Assembly: GCA_015680685.1 (NCBI GenBank)
Contig: MNCI01022494.1
Span: 1 to 62,000, forward strand
Direction of reading: 5' to 3'
Length of the DNA: 62,000 nt
Source of the DNA: Gnetum montanum
Taxonomy: Eukaryota; Streptophyta; Gnetopsida; Gnetales; Gnetaceae
Part shown: positions 44,323 through 54,244 of the stretch, one piece after another
Numbering within the stretch: the first letter of the stretch is position 1
Layout: each line of letters begins with the position of its first letter
Translations under genes and position numbers: made by a program
The notes under the pieces: generated by a model
What the model was told of the DNA's origin: nothing
The model's database searches: none
Seen by the model: the letters and a program-made list of their open reading frames with translations, nothing else

Positions 44323-46223
44323 AAGTTGCAGAATGTGGCATGGCAAAACAGGGAGGATAGTTCCTATTAGCGTGTACTATGGTTTTGCATCTATCTGTGC
44401 CTTGTATATCTTCTTCCTGAAAAGCCCACCAAATTTCATTGATGTGGCAGCAGCTCAGTAATGGAGGGCTTTCCTGTGTCTTTTGCTCACTCGTATATAA
44501 TAACACAGCAGCAGGGCACAGAACGATCTTTTTCCTCGTCCTTTATATTGCCATCTGATGTTCCAAGTGGGCAGTGAGGTCTTATATCGTTTGTTTCAAC
44601 TGTACATCTCTCGTCAAATCTTGAATTCATTTTTCGGTTCCCTGTTACGTCGGAGTGTGAGGGCAGTCATATCATGGAATTCATGCCAGAATTTCTATAT
44701 GTTGTGTTAAATTAACAATGCAGTTTATGTGCGGCAGCCTAGCATGCAAACGTAATTCTTACAAAGAAAATTGTCTGTTGACTTCTGCAACAAATAAATT
44801 AACGGCAATGGTGTAACTGATGCGATACTGTGCTAAACATTTGTGCAGAAACAAGAAGTCAGGCACAGGGTTAACTTTGTGCAGTGCGATTGTGAAGGGT
44901 AATTGTGCGGGATTGGAAAAGAGTGGGATTGTGAAAAATAAATAAATAAAGTTAGAAATGAAATTGCTAAGGGTAAATTTGTGGGATTGCGAAAAATGCT
45001 ACAAATGGTTTAAATAGATGGGTTTGGTTACGTGGCAAATTCTGTCACTATCATATCGATCATCATGTACATGTTTGCAATTGCAACCTTTTGATTTTCT
45101 TGACTTTTTTGTTTGCAATGCCTGCATCATCATATCAATATCAAAATAAATGCAAAGCAGACAGGTTTGCAATTGCAACCCCTCAACTTTTTTGATTTTT
45201 GACCTTTTTGTTTACGAGGTCTGCAATAGCACAGTTATCTCACACCACCTTCATGTGCGAATCCCATGGTTATATTTTGAATGGACTTAAATTTTTTAAA
45301 GGTAGTTATTTCAGATCGATATTGTGCTCCCGGCCTTGGAAGCTAGAATACAGCTGGTCTTAAAGCCACAGTTTTCGTATTGAAGAATGTAATATCTTCA
45401 TTAATTTTGTTGATAATACAGTTTGCAAAGACAGGATTCTAGTTGAGTTACAGCAGTATTATAAGTCGGCTGCCCGAAGAAAGGTGACATGGAACTTAAT
45501 TTTGACTCTCGAGTTTTTTAATAGCAACTTTATATATCAATAATTAACTGGCTAAGGCTTGGCTTAACAGTGTGTGCTACCTGAAATCAGACAGCGGAGG
45601 TAAATGTCGCATTTTTCAAAAGTTGGCATAAAATTAATTACGGGACCACCCTCCTCATTTTACTCGAATATGAATAGACAAGCCATGTGAACGAATAGCC
45701 CAATGTAACGCATATTTTCAATCTTTCATTGTCATTAATACTTGTTCCATTTATTAAATCTCTCAGACTCTCATTTATGGATGAAGACAAATTGGGCGGT
45801 AGAAGATTTACACATCCTGGATTCGGCATACGCAGCAAACAATCGGGTTGCTGCAGTCACAGGCATCTAAGAAGCGTAACAGGGGAGAATTCCACGACAG
45901 CAATCGCTCAGAAAGAACTTATTACTTCATAATGGAACTTAACTATGCCACCTTTGTCCGATAAAACCACCCAACTGTGTCTGGCCACGACAGCGCTTGA
46001 ACCGATCGGATGATTCTGATCCGCCAACGGACGCGGATCAAGCAGCCAGAAACAAGAAACAAGCAGCAGAACACGGCGCAAAACGGGGGCAAACAAACTA
46101 TTTCTCGTTCATCACAATAATCCAACGAACGAACGCTGCAAAACGAAAACCTTCAGAGCCTGGTCGTGACAGACGCAAAATCCTCCGCAGAGCAGAGTAG
46201 CTGGGGACAGTAAATTCCATTCA
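44323..46223. other. Convergent 3' region between the membrane-protein gene and the Ole e 1-type gene
   Basis: It holds the 3'UTRs of both genes, which converge here. A local duplication of about 92 bp has GTTTGCAATTGCAACC at about 45072 and 45164, each followed by CTTTTTTG or similar and a TTTGT..GAG/GCAATG segment. No further gene is evident. Confidence 0.45.
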
Positions 46224-47428
46224 TTAATGGGGGGCGGGACACTGGCGGAGGCGGCAGGGGGCGCCGGAGTTGGCACGGCGGAGGTGCCAGGCCTGAAGAA
46301 GGGCGTCGGGGTCGGGGCCCTGCAACGCGACATTGAAGCGGTAAACCACGTCGAGGGCCTGCAACCGGAACGCCGGCCCGAACTGGTACGAGTTCAGCAG
46401 AGCCGCGGTGGCCTCTCGGGCGAGCACGGCGTACACGTTTCCGCGGCCGCGGAGGGCCGCGCGGAGGCTCGTCCCGGGGGCGTAGCGGCGGAGGGCACCG
46501 ACGCCGAACGCGGCCCACAGCGGCGTCTCCGGCTTCAGCAGTCTCCACGCGCAGGCGTTCCCCATCCAGTACGCCGACGGACACGCCGAACTCACCGGCG
46601 GAGCCGGCGCAGGCGGAGGAAGAGTAACTACAGGCGGAGGAAGCGTCACTGGCGGAGGAAGAGTCAGTGGCGGAGGGAGAGTGACTGCAGGCGGAGGAAG
46701 CGTCACTGGCGGAGGAAGAATCAGTGGCGGAGGAAGAGTGACTGCCGGCGGTGGAAGTGGAAGTGGGGACGGGGGCGGACGCGGACGCGGCGGGGCGGGA
46801 CACCAGGGGCCGAGCGTGACGCCGGCGGGCGGAGCCACGCGGAGCGAGGCGGCCACGGCGTAGAGATCGTAGAAGAAGAGATGGAGGAGCAGCTTCAGAG
46901 GCTGCCTCTCCGCCGGCGCCACCGAGCACTTGGACCCCGGCGCCGCCTGCACCACGCGGACGCCGCAGCCCGACACGTCCGGCCGGACCTGGTCGTTGAA
47001 CGCGAACTGGAAGTTGCCCAGCCCGTCCGTCTTCTGCTGCGCTACGTCTCCCCGTCCGTCGCATTCCAGCGCCACCGTCGCTCCTGCCACGCAACGCACA
47101 TTTTCGGCTTAGCCCGACGACCCACATCCAAGAAACTCGGACCGCAACTCAAATTCTGTGCTTGGTTCGGAATATGTAAATTCCGTGTGTGTGTGTTACA
47201 GTCTGCGAGGGTTTTGCTTGGAGATATGAGATGAATTTGGGAAATTTCAGGTGGGTTTGGCTTACCGCTCACGGGGAGATCGAAGAGTCCGCGGCTGCCG
47301 TCGCCGCAGCTGTCGCAGTAGACGTTTCCCACCACCGATGTCACCGTGGCCGCCGCTCGCTGGGCCGTTAACACCGCCAGCAGCATTAGCAGAAGCAGCA
47401 GCACGAATGTTTGTTTCTCCTTCGCCAT
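46224..47428 (-). CDS. Secreted Ole e 1-like / proline-rich / PDF1-like cell-wall protein (two exons, 340 aa)
   Basis: The model is complement(join(46224..47083, 47266..47428)). Exon 1 ends ..DLPVSG at a G|GTAAGC donor, and exon 2 resumes ATVALECDG after GGCAG, completing a Gly codon. Residues 1-27 are a signal peptide (FVLLLLLMLLAVLTAQRAAA). Residues 28-145 are an Ole e 1-like domain with VVGNVYCDSCGDG, PVSGATVALECDG and the typical KTDGLGNFQF. Residues 148-218 are a Pro-rich hinge of LPPP-type repeats. Residues 222-340 resemble the C-terminal domain of protodermal factor 1-type proteins (CPSAYWMG, AFGVGA, NVYAVLAREATAALLNSYQF). The expected location is the apoplast or wall, with extensin-like hydroxylation of the hinge (family inference). 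The gene is strikingly GC-rich compared with its AT-rich surroundings, so long antisense frames over it are artefacts of composition. Confidence 0.9.
46602..46772 (-). repeat. Coding minisatellite of the proline-rich hinge with 57-bp higher-order unit
   Basis: Units of 18, 18 and 21 bp (each starting GGCGGAGG on the plus strand) combine into a 57-bp higher-order repeat present about two and a half times. It encodes a 19-residue pattern of three LPPP motifs with spacers AVT, L(T/I) and VT. All length steps are multiples of 3, so the frame is preserved. Confidence 0.85.
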
Positions 47429-48904
47429 TGTGTTCTTGACGGAGCTCTGTATTTCTTTTTCTTTCTCTCTTTGTGCTCGGATTGCGGTGTTCCTGCAGGA
47501 ACAGCGGCAGATTTATATAGAAGGAATGGAGGAGGTGTGGCGCCGTGGGAAAGGGGGTGTGCATGGTGTTGGGTTTTTGCTCTGAGGTGGTTAGCTGTTG
47601 CATTTGGCATTTATTTGGGACGTACTGTTGCATTGATGCCCATGTTGTTGCAGCTGACAGGCTCTCCTCTGTGAATTTGACTTTGCTGAACAACAGGGCT
47701 GATTATGCCGACCGAGCGGTTGGCGCTCACGTTCTGCTGAGATTACCGCTGGACTCTGGTTTTAATGCTCTCACGGGGAATTTTTCTGTGAAGTTTGAAT
47801 TTTGTTCATGCCATGCATGCACATCATCGTTCATTTATGGGCAAAAGTGCAGCAGCATTTTGAGCCTGGACTAGTGTCTGAGCTTTTCGTGGTGCCGTAA
47901 TAAAGTTCGTTGATTCGCTGGTTCTTCGGTTTTTCAGAGGCTAGTTAAATTGTTTTGCAGTGATCAGTGATGGCAGAAGTTCTGCACAAAGTTACCAAGT
48001 TTGTGCTGCTTAGGAAACTCGGTTGCCAAGAAACAGCAGCAGCCTAGTCACTGGGGTAGATTGACGGCGAGTCCCGTACATATGACTTCCTGGACTGTAA
48101 AATACTTTTTTTCTTTAACGAAATTACAGGAAAACTGCTTATGTACACTTGAAGTAGTAAAAATTTTCTATAAAATGTATATATACATTTTTAAAAACTC
48201 TGAAATTCCCACCCTTTAAAAATGACCATGGTGCAGGCTTACTAAAAATCAAATTGACACCTGACAGAGGTAGGTGCTACGATATTCTAAAGCAGTTTAG
48301 ATAGCACATTTTTTAAATGTTTGGTGAACTCGTAACTTGGATCCTAGATTTTCAATGGGTTGGATCGGCCATGTTCTGATGCTAACTTCTATAGTTATTA
48401 ATGAAATCAATTAAATTTAAAGGTGAAAGCTTAAATGTGAGTTGGTGAAAAGTCTTTAAAACAGTAGCAGGGACATTATATGAAAAGGGACATTATATGA
48501 AAGGAAAACCATAAATTGATCCACATCGATTCATGTGTCACTTCATGTAACCTATCTATCTACGTTCCATGACCATCTTAACTATAATTATGTGTGTTTG
48601 TGGGTTCCACCCTTGCTTGCCAACAAGCCACATGTTTAAATAATACAAAAAATATTTTATGTATCAACCAACCTTTGTAGAATAATGGAAGCAATTGCAA
48701 TAATAAGTACAAGGTTGAGTGTTTGAATCTTTAATTTTACAAATTTCATATCTACTACATGTATTTAAAATTTTTTCCACTAATTTTACCTCACATTACC
48801 CACTTTGAAAGGTATTTAATTCTTAAATCTTTTCTTAAAAGAAGCTTGAGCATTAAAAGTGCCTCTTGCATAATTTTGAAATCTTAGCCTTTAAGTTTCA
48901 ATGT
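47429..48904. other. Promoter side of the Ole e 1-type gene and spacer
   Basis: Minus-strand TATATAAA-like sequence (about 47512-47518 on the plus strand, TTTATATAG) lies about 85 bp upstream of the ATG and is a fair TATA-box candidate. Further right is AT-rich spacer, including a 17-bp duplication (GGGACATTATATGAAA at about 48470 and 48487). No gene is seen. Confidence 0.45.
47510..47520 (-). promoter_or_regulatory. Candidate TATA box of the Ole e 1-type gene
   Basis: On the minus strand the plus-strand GATTTATATAG reads CTATATAAATC, some 80-90 bp upstream of the ATG at 47428, the usual spacing for a short plant leader. No other core element can be asserted. Confidence 0.5.
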
Positions 48905-49692
48905 TGATGAATAGTTCATGTATGCTTAACTACATTGATGCATCAACATTTATGTTAAGGCAATCAAGGTTTATATACACACATGCACCAACTACAATTG
49001 TAGCATTTTTGTTATGAAAAAGTTAGAATTTATTAATATGTGCCTACAATGTAGTGTGAAGTAGTTGTTGAGCGTTTTTATTCAAAGTGCCTTGTAGTTG
49101 GATACATTGCATGAGAACAATAAAAATTGAGACAATTTAATTCCATTGCAACACTATGAAATAATATAGATATACATTTAATGCAAAGTTGATTTTTAAT
49201 ATAATTTGGTTTAATTTTTACCCTTATGTGCATACGAATAATTTGGTGGAATGAGCATGACCAATATAAGGCATAAACATGTATTTACTTGGTAACCATA
49301 ACAACACTGTTGCTTGGTTTTACCTAACACTTGGTATTCCCAATAGTGGATACATAAGTTTAAAACATATAAGGCAACCTGGGGATTGACGCTCACTGTC
49401 CTTAAGTTAGATTAAGATTTATTTTTACACTTAACCTAGATTAGATTAGTTTTTATTATTTTACTATTTTAATAGTATTTTCATACGGTCCAAGCAACAT
49501 CAAGATTGTATGCCTCAATCTTACTTAACCATACACTAAGGGCCACACAAGTGCAATTAGGAAGACAATGACCTATGATCAAGCACTTTGCTCTCTAGTT
49601 GCCACACTAGTCAAGTCCATGAATTACAATCAAGTTACTTGCATATGCTCATGATTTGTATAGTTGGGTGTTAGAATTACTTGCCACTCATC
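48905..49692 (+). mobile_element. 5' LTR (TGATGAG family) joined to a Ty3-type body
   Basis: It begins TGATGAATAG, has the 12-bp palindrome TTGATGCATCAA (48935-48946) in U3 and a weak TTTATATACAC TATA-like box (about 48970). It shows the conserved R/U5 phrases CTTGGTAACC, CCCAATAGTGGATACAT and the end TTGCCACTCATC. It is more mutated than the solo copies and is followed within 3 bp by a primer-binding site, so it is a genuine 5' LTR. Confidence 0.75.
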
Positions 49693-49694
49693 GT

Positions 49695-49712
49695 TGGTGT
49701 TGTTGCTAGAGA
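49695..49712 (+). other. Primer-binding site, tRNA-Asp type, mutated by transitions
   Basis: TGGTGTTGTTGCTAGAGA begins with TGG just after the LTR. Compared with the complement of plant tRNA-Asp 3' end, used by Athila/Tat-type Ty3 elements, it differs at six sites, all C-to-T or G-to-A. Confidence 0.7.
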
Positions 49713-49813
49713 CTAATGCTAGTGATTAAATAATTGGAATCATAAATTATCGCTATTAAGGACTTAATGACTTATCACTTAAAAAAGTGTTATTTTATTT
49801 AGGCATATGCCAC

Positions 49814-51650
49814 AATGAAGAATGTCTTCTTCTTGCAGGTTGATTCCCCACCTGTTGATGATTATGCAAGGAAATGTAAAAGAACAACTAAAAGGAGAGA
49901 TGATGTGCCCCATCAAGTTAAAGTCATCTACCAACATTTGGACCCTTACTATTCAGGCTTCACTTTCATCCTTCACCAAGATGAGTAGATGTGATTCAGA
50001 GACTTGGAGGGCAACATTATCTTTTCAACTGATCACTCAGCTCCATCAATGCTAGTAGCATTGATGAGAGTTGGACTTGAAGCAACTTCCAACAACTATA
50101 GGGTGGTTGATGAGATGTTTATGCCCTATTAGCCCACTGAAGCTCAACTTTGCAAGGATCATTTTATGGAGGCATGCCATGAAGCTACAAAGGGAAAAGA
50201 GGCCACCATCCCACTGACATCACAATTAGAGAAGGAGGATACTACTTACTATTTCAACCGATCTCAATGCCAAAATCCTCCTTCATTTAATGCAGATAAC
50301 ATGACAAATCTATGAATATGTTTAGCCTTGACAAGCAACCAAGGAAAGGGCAGAGTAGGACCCAACATATGGAGGATCTCTAGGCCTAAGTTTTTTAGTA
50401 GGCTATCTAGAGATAAATAAATGGGTCATGGAAGCAGAGCAAGCTAGCATGACTCTCCTAGTTTTCCACCATCATCATCATCGTCAAGCTTTAACAAGGA
50501 TGAGTGTGGCCAAGGAAGTAGGGGTAATGGTAGACAACCTAGTGAAGATGACAGAAGAGACCATCATAGAGGTGGAAGTAGAGATGGTGGACAGGGTCAA
50601 GAGATAGGGCATAAACGTGAAAGAAGGCATAGTAAGTAACACTCAAGGGAACATGATCATGATAGTGACCATGATGAATAAGATGATTATAATGAACTAT
50701 TTCTTGCCACGTGAAATATGATCAACGTTAGAGAGGCAATGTACATTCCAACTAGGCATTAGAGAGACATCCAAATCAAACAATTGGATGTGAACAATAT
50801 CCCTAAGTTTTAAGGAGGACACAATGTTGATCTGTAACATTACTTACAAGTCTTCCATGATGTCTTCGCTTTGCAAAAAATCGAGAATGACTAGTAGAAG
50901 CTAAAATTATTCCCTAGGAGACTCATTAAAGAAGCTAAAAACTAGTATTGGTTCTTGAAATCGAAATTTATTACGCAATGAAGTATAATGATGACACTCT
51001 TTAATCATAAGTATAGAGTGTCTAATTTAAGAAAGAAAATCCAAGGATGGAAGCAAGAGAATCATGAATCCCTTAATGTAGCCCTAGGTCGATACTATTC
51101 TTTACTGCATAGATGTCTAGGCCATGGCTTATCTTAAAAAGAAAAACTAAGGTACCTCATAGATGGATTAGGAATAAAACCAAAAAGATTCTTTGGGTCT
51201 ATGATCAAGGGAGACTTTTCAAAATAGGAGCTTATTGAATCCAAAGGTGTATTGATCAAGTGGCAAAAGAAGACTGAGAACTTAAAAAACAAGAGAGCAT
51301 GAAGGAGTAAAATATGAATCCATTTCTTCTCAAAATGAAATTTTGTCTTTGTAAACCAAAAAAGGAGACACTATTAGAATATGTGGTCTAGCAAAAAAAA
51401 TTTGCTAATTCAAAAATTTGATATTGAAATCTCGATTAAGGTTGACAAAATATGGGATTCTATTGATGAAAAATTCCAATTAGCATTAAAAATTGTGGAA
51501 GAAAAAGCTTAGCAGGCTAGAACTAAAGATAAGGACAAAAGAATAAAAAGGACACAAGAAAGGACTACTATTAACATAAGGAAAATCAGTTGCAATTGAG
51601 AAGATGACAAATTCAAATTTCAATGATGATGGTTGTAACATCTACCAATA
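49814..51650 (+). pseudogene. Ty3 gag remnant
   Basis: Around 50740-51260 broken frames give the recognisable series of an Athila-type gag: an N(V)DL..HYLQVFHDVFALQK segment, then NHESLNVALGRYYSLLHRC and LGHGLS followed by KLRYLIDGLG. The latter corresponds to the conserved ..E(S)..RY..LL..CP.HGL....L...F..GL pattern. A possible relic of a CCHC knuckle lies near 51630-51690. Many in-frame stops are present. Confidence 0.65.
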
Positions 51651-51973
51651 TGAACATACTAAAGGCTGTTTCCTTTTGATGTCACATCTTCAAGAGTCTC
51701 ACATTGTGTCTTAAACTCAATATTCATCAAGAAGCAAATGCCTAGAAGGTTGTCATATTCTCAAAGCAACTTTGGCAACACTACCATCACCAATACTACT
51801 ATTCTAGTAGGGCTCCACCACAACCTTAAGAATATTATCAATAGAAGTGGCAAAATACATAGTCATGAGGGATGTCATCACATATGCAATAGTATCAATA
51901 CAAGCAATTTGATTCGTATGGATATTATGTTTAGTAGCCCATGTCTCCAAGTGGCACTACCACCCATGCTCAT

Positions 51974-52811
51974 TGATGAGTAGCGAGGTACCCCTACACT
52001 CAACCATATGAATACGAGCGTTACACGCGTGATCTAGTCGAACTCCGCAGACGGACTAGTTGTGGAACCTAGATAGTTAGCCTTAGGTCGCAGTTCGCTG
52101 TCTTCCACCTGGACTAGTATTATCTTTGTCACATATGGTTTAGTCTAGAGTGAGGTGTATGATGGGTTTCTAATCTAATGCTACTCCTGAGGCAATGGAA
52201 AGTAAGATTAACTAAGCTAGGAGGAAAAGGGTAAGAGAATCTAACTAGCCTAAGTGCGATGAGCATCCGTTTCTTGATTATCCGTACACATCTCGGACTT
52301 CATGCACGACTACCACTGGGATTACCAAGCGTAGATCCTAAGTACGCCACTGGGTTACCAAGTAGTCACACTTAAATGCTCATAATCAAGTCATACTCAT
52401 TCTGCGTTTTAACATGAGTTTAAGGGTGAGAGAGACTAATTAGGAAAGCAGTAAACAACAAATAAATAAATAAAGTGAATGCTGCAATGATGAAGTAATC
52501 TCGATCTTTATTGTCGATCATGTGCATGTCCAAGTACATCATAGTCGAATAAAGGATGTCGTACAATTACATTCACCACATTGCGGGCATACACTGGAAA
52601 ATATTCTAACTCTGGAGGGATAGAACTGCTAAAGTCTAGCCACAATCTAAATTTAAAATCGAGAAACAAGGGAGAGCCACCTCTTATTTATAGGACTGGC
52701 GGCGGGCTACGATATCGCGTACGCGATATCGTAGTAAATGACGCGATATTGCGTCTAGGCATGCGATATCGCATACGCGATATCACAGTTACCCCAAATG
52801 AAGTCTCATCA
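51974..52811 (-). mobile_element. Solo LTR of the TGATGAG family, copy 5, nested in a related element
   Basis: The 838-bp LTR is in minus orientation with TGATGAG..CTCATCA ends and a perfect target duplication CTCAT (51969-51973 and 52812-52816). Its U3 holds a perfect 28-bp palindrome at 52707-52734 (core GATATCGCGTACGCGATATC) and further GCGATATCGC units to about 52788. The minus-strand TATA is CTATAAATAAGAGG (about 52693-52680). It is better preserved than the surrounding Ty3 body, so it inserted later. Confidence 0.93.
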
Positions 52812-53494
52812 CTCATGTTCATTGTTACTACCCTCCAAAGTACCATATACCTACAACTCCATGAACTAAGTTTTCATCTTATGCTTCTCATCCTTACTAG
52901 CACTCACAACCTCATGTTGCTAACCTTTTGTTACCTACTTTGTTAGTGTAAGATAAAACCCCTCTATAGCAACAACAATGGAATGCTACCCAAGATGTAC
53001 ACATGCAAGTGAATGATAACTTTAGCAATTCTAAGCATAAGTCCTAGAAGTGTCCATTTTCAGACCTACCAATCCATCTAAATCCCCCTAAGCATTTGTG
53101 GCTATGGACCTTATACCTACACCCTTCCAAATCATTGAAAAGTCACATTTAAACCAAAATGCCAATGTACAAACTATCATGTTCACCCATGTTATTACAA
53201 ATTGGATAAAAGTAGGAAACCTTTATAGGAAAAAAACTCATCTAAAAACTCCTTTCATTTATTTGTCCATCACAAGGAATGCTCCATTAAAGAAGATATA
53301 CAAAGATTAGAAGTTGTCATCATTAAAGAAGTGCAATATAAAGTTAGAGCTTTGATGAGCAATAGAGTAACTCTATGCCCTACCATATAGATTAAGCAAA
53401 GGCTATGTTGATGTTGATGCATTAACACAATTAACTAATTGACATTCATCAAGCTTATAGACCAATCCATCACTTTGCCTTTGGGATTAATGGT

Positions 53495-53745
53495 GAATAT
53501 TATGACTACCATCCATTGCGGTTATATTTTATTGATTTCCTTATGATCCATGTGGCCAATTGCAAGGGGGAATTTCTCATCATTATGGAAATAGCTTGGT
53601 CAAGAATCATTGATTCCAAGTTAGGAATCATAGACTTATCCTTGGAAAATTTCAAGAAAAGTAAGCATGATGCTATCGAGAAGAAGCACGTTCCATTCAT
53701 TGCATACAATGGCATAGGATGTAATTATATGTTGAAAGCTTAGAT
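53495..53745 (+). pseudogene. Ty3 retropepsin remnant (C-terminal half)
   Basis: The frame DFLMIHVANCKGEFLIIMEI, followed by AW..RIIDSKLGIIDLSLENF, aligns in pattern with the DFLVLD..(D/E)..PLILGRPFL..A.A.IDV..G.L segment of plant Ty3 proteases. The LGRPF block is mutated. Confidence 0.65.
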
Positions 53746-53994
53746 TGTTAGTTAAAGAAGCATCATGGCATGTACTACATATGAAGAAGAAGTGTGTATT
53801 TAAAGATGCATGTATGCAACAACCACAAAACAAGAGGATACCCAATGCCTAGTGGTAAATGAAAGTTACATATTTACAATGTGCATGGAACCATTAGAAG
53901 CACTTGCCAATATATATATTGAGAAGCTAGATCATATGGAGCACATGAAGCAGTAGCCCTCCTAGGTAGCACATTTATAACAAGAAGAGGATAT

Positions 53995-54235
53995 AGATTT
54001 GGGAGAGTTAGAGATTCTAGAAGAACCTATGCCTAAACTAATAAAGCTAAAGACATTACTGAGATTACTAGAATATGTTGTCATTCTTGAAAATGGTAAT
54101 CCAATAATAATTAAATTAAAGTTTATAGAGGGACAAAAAAAGAAACTTATGGTGGTTGTAAATAAGTGCCTCACAACATTTGCATGGTCCTATGATGAAA
54201 TCGCTAGAATCGATCCATGCATATGCTAACACCAC
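53995..54235 (+). pseudogene. Ty3 pre-RT remnant
   Basis: LKTLLRLLEYVVILENGNPI, then a GQKKKLMVVVNKCLTTFAWS stretch and IARIDPCIC*HHI, matches the segment just before Ty3 RT (LKPLP.HL.Y.FL....PVIIS..L...QE.KL...L......IGW...DI.GI.P..C.H.I). The similarity stops at this point, where RT should begin. Confidence 0.75.
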
Positions 54236-54244
54236 ATATACACT

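Larger units (their letters stand above)
49693..54240 (+). mobile_element. Degenerate Athila/Tat-like Ty3 retrotransposon body, truncated at pre-RT
   Basis: In order are a PBS (49695-49712), gag-like sequence (about 49814-51650), a solo LTR inserted at 51974-52811, protease remnant (about 53495-53745) and the pre-RT region (about 53995-54235). Everything after pre-RT is missing and replaced by LINE sequence. Numerous stops show it is long dead. Lineage is inferred from the PBS and from gag and protease phrases, not from a search. Confidence 0.75.

Noticed and set aside
46227-47234. 335-codon plus-strand open frame rich in Arg
   Set aside because: It is antisense to the Ole e 1/proline-rich gene. 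Its length results from GC-rich, stop-poor composition; there is no domain, and the opposite strand has a signal peptide, domains and in-phase introns.
51738-51983. 81-codon frame spanning into the solo LTR at 51974
   Set aside because: It mixes decayed Ty3 sequence with the LTR end across a known insertion boundary.
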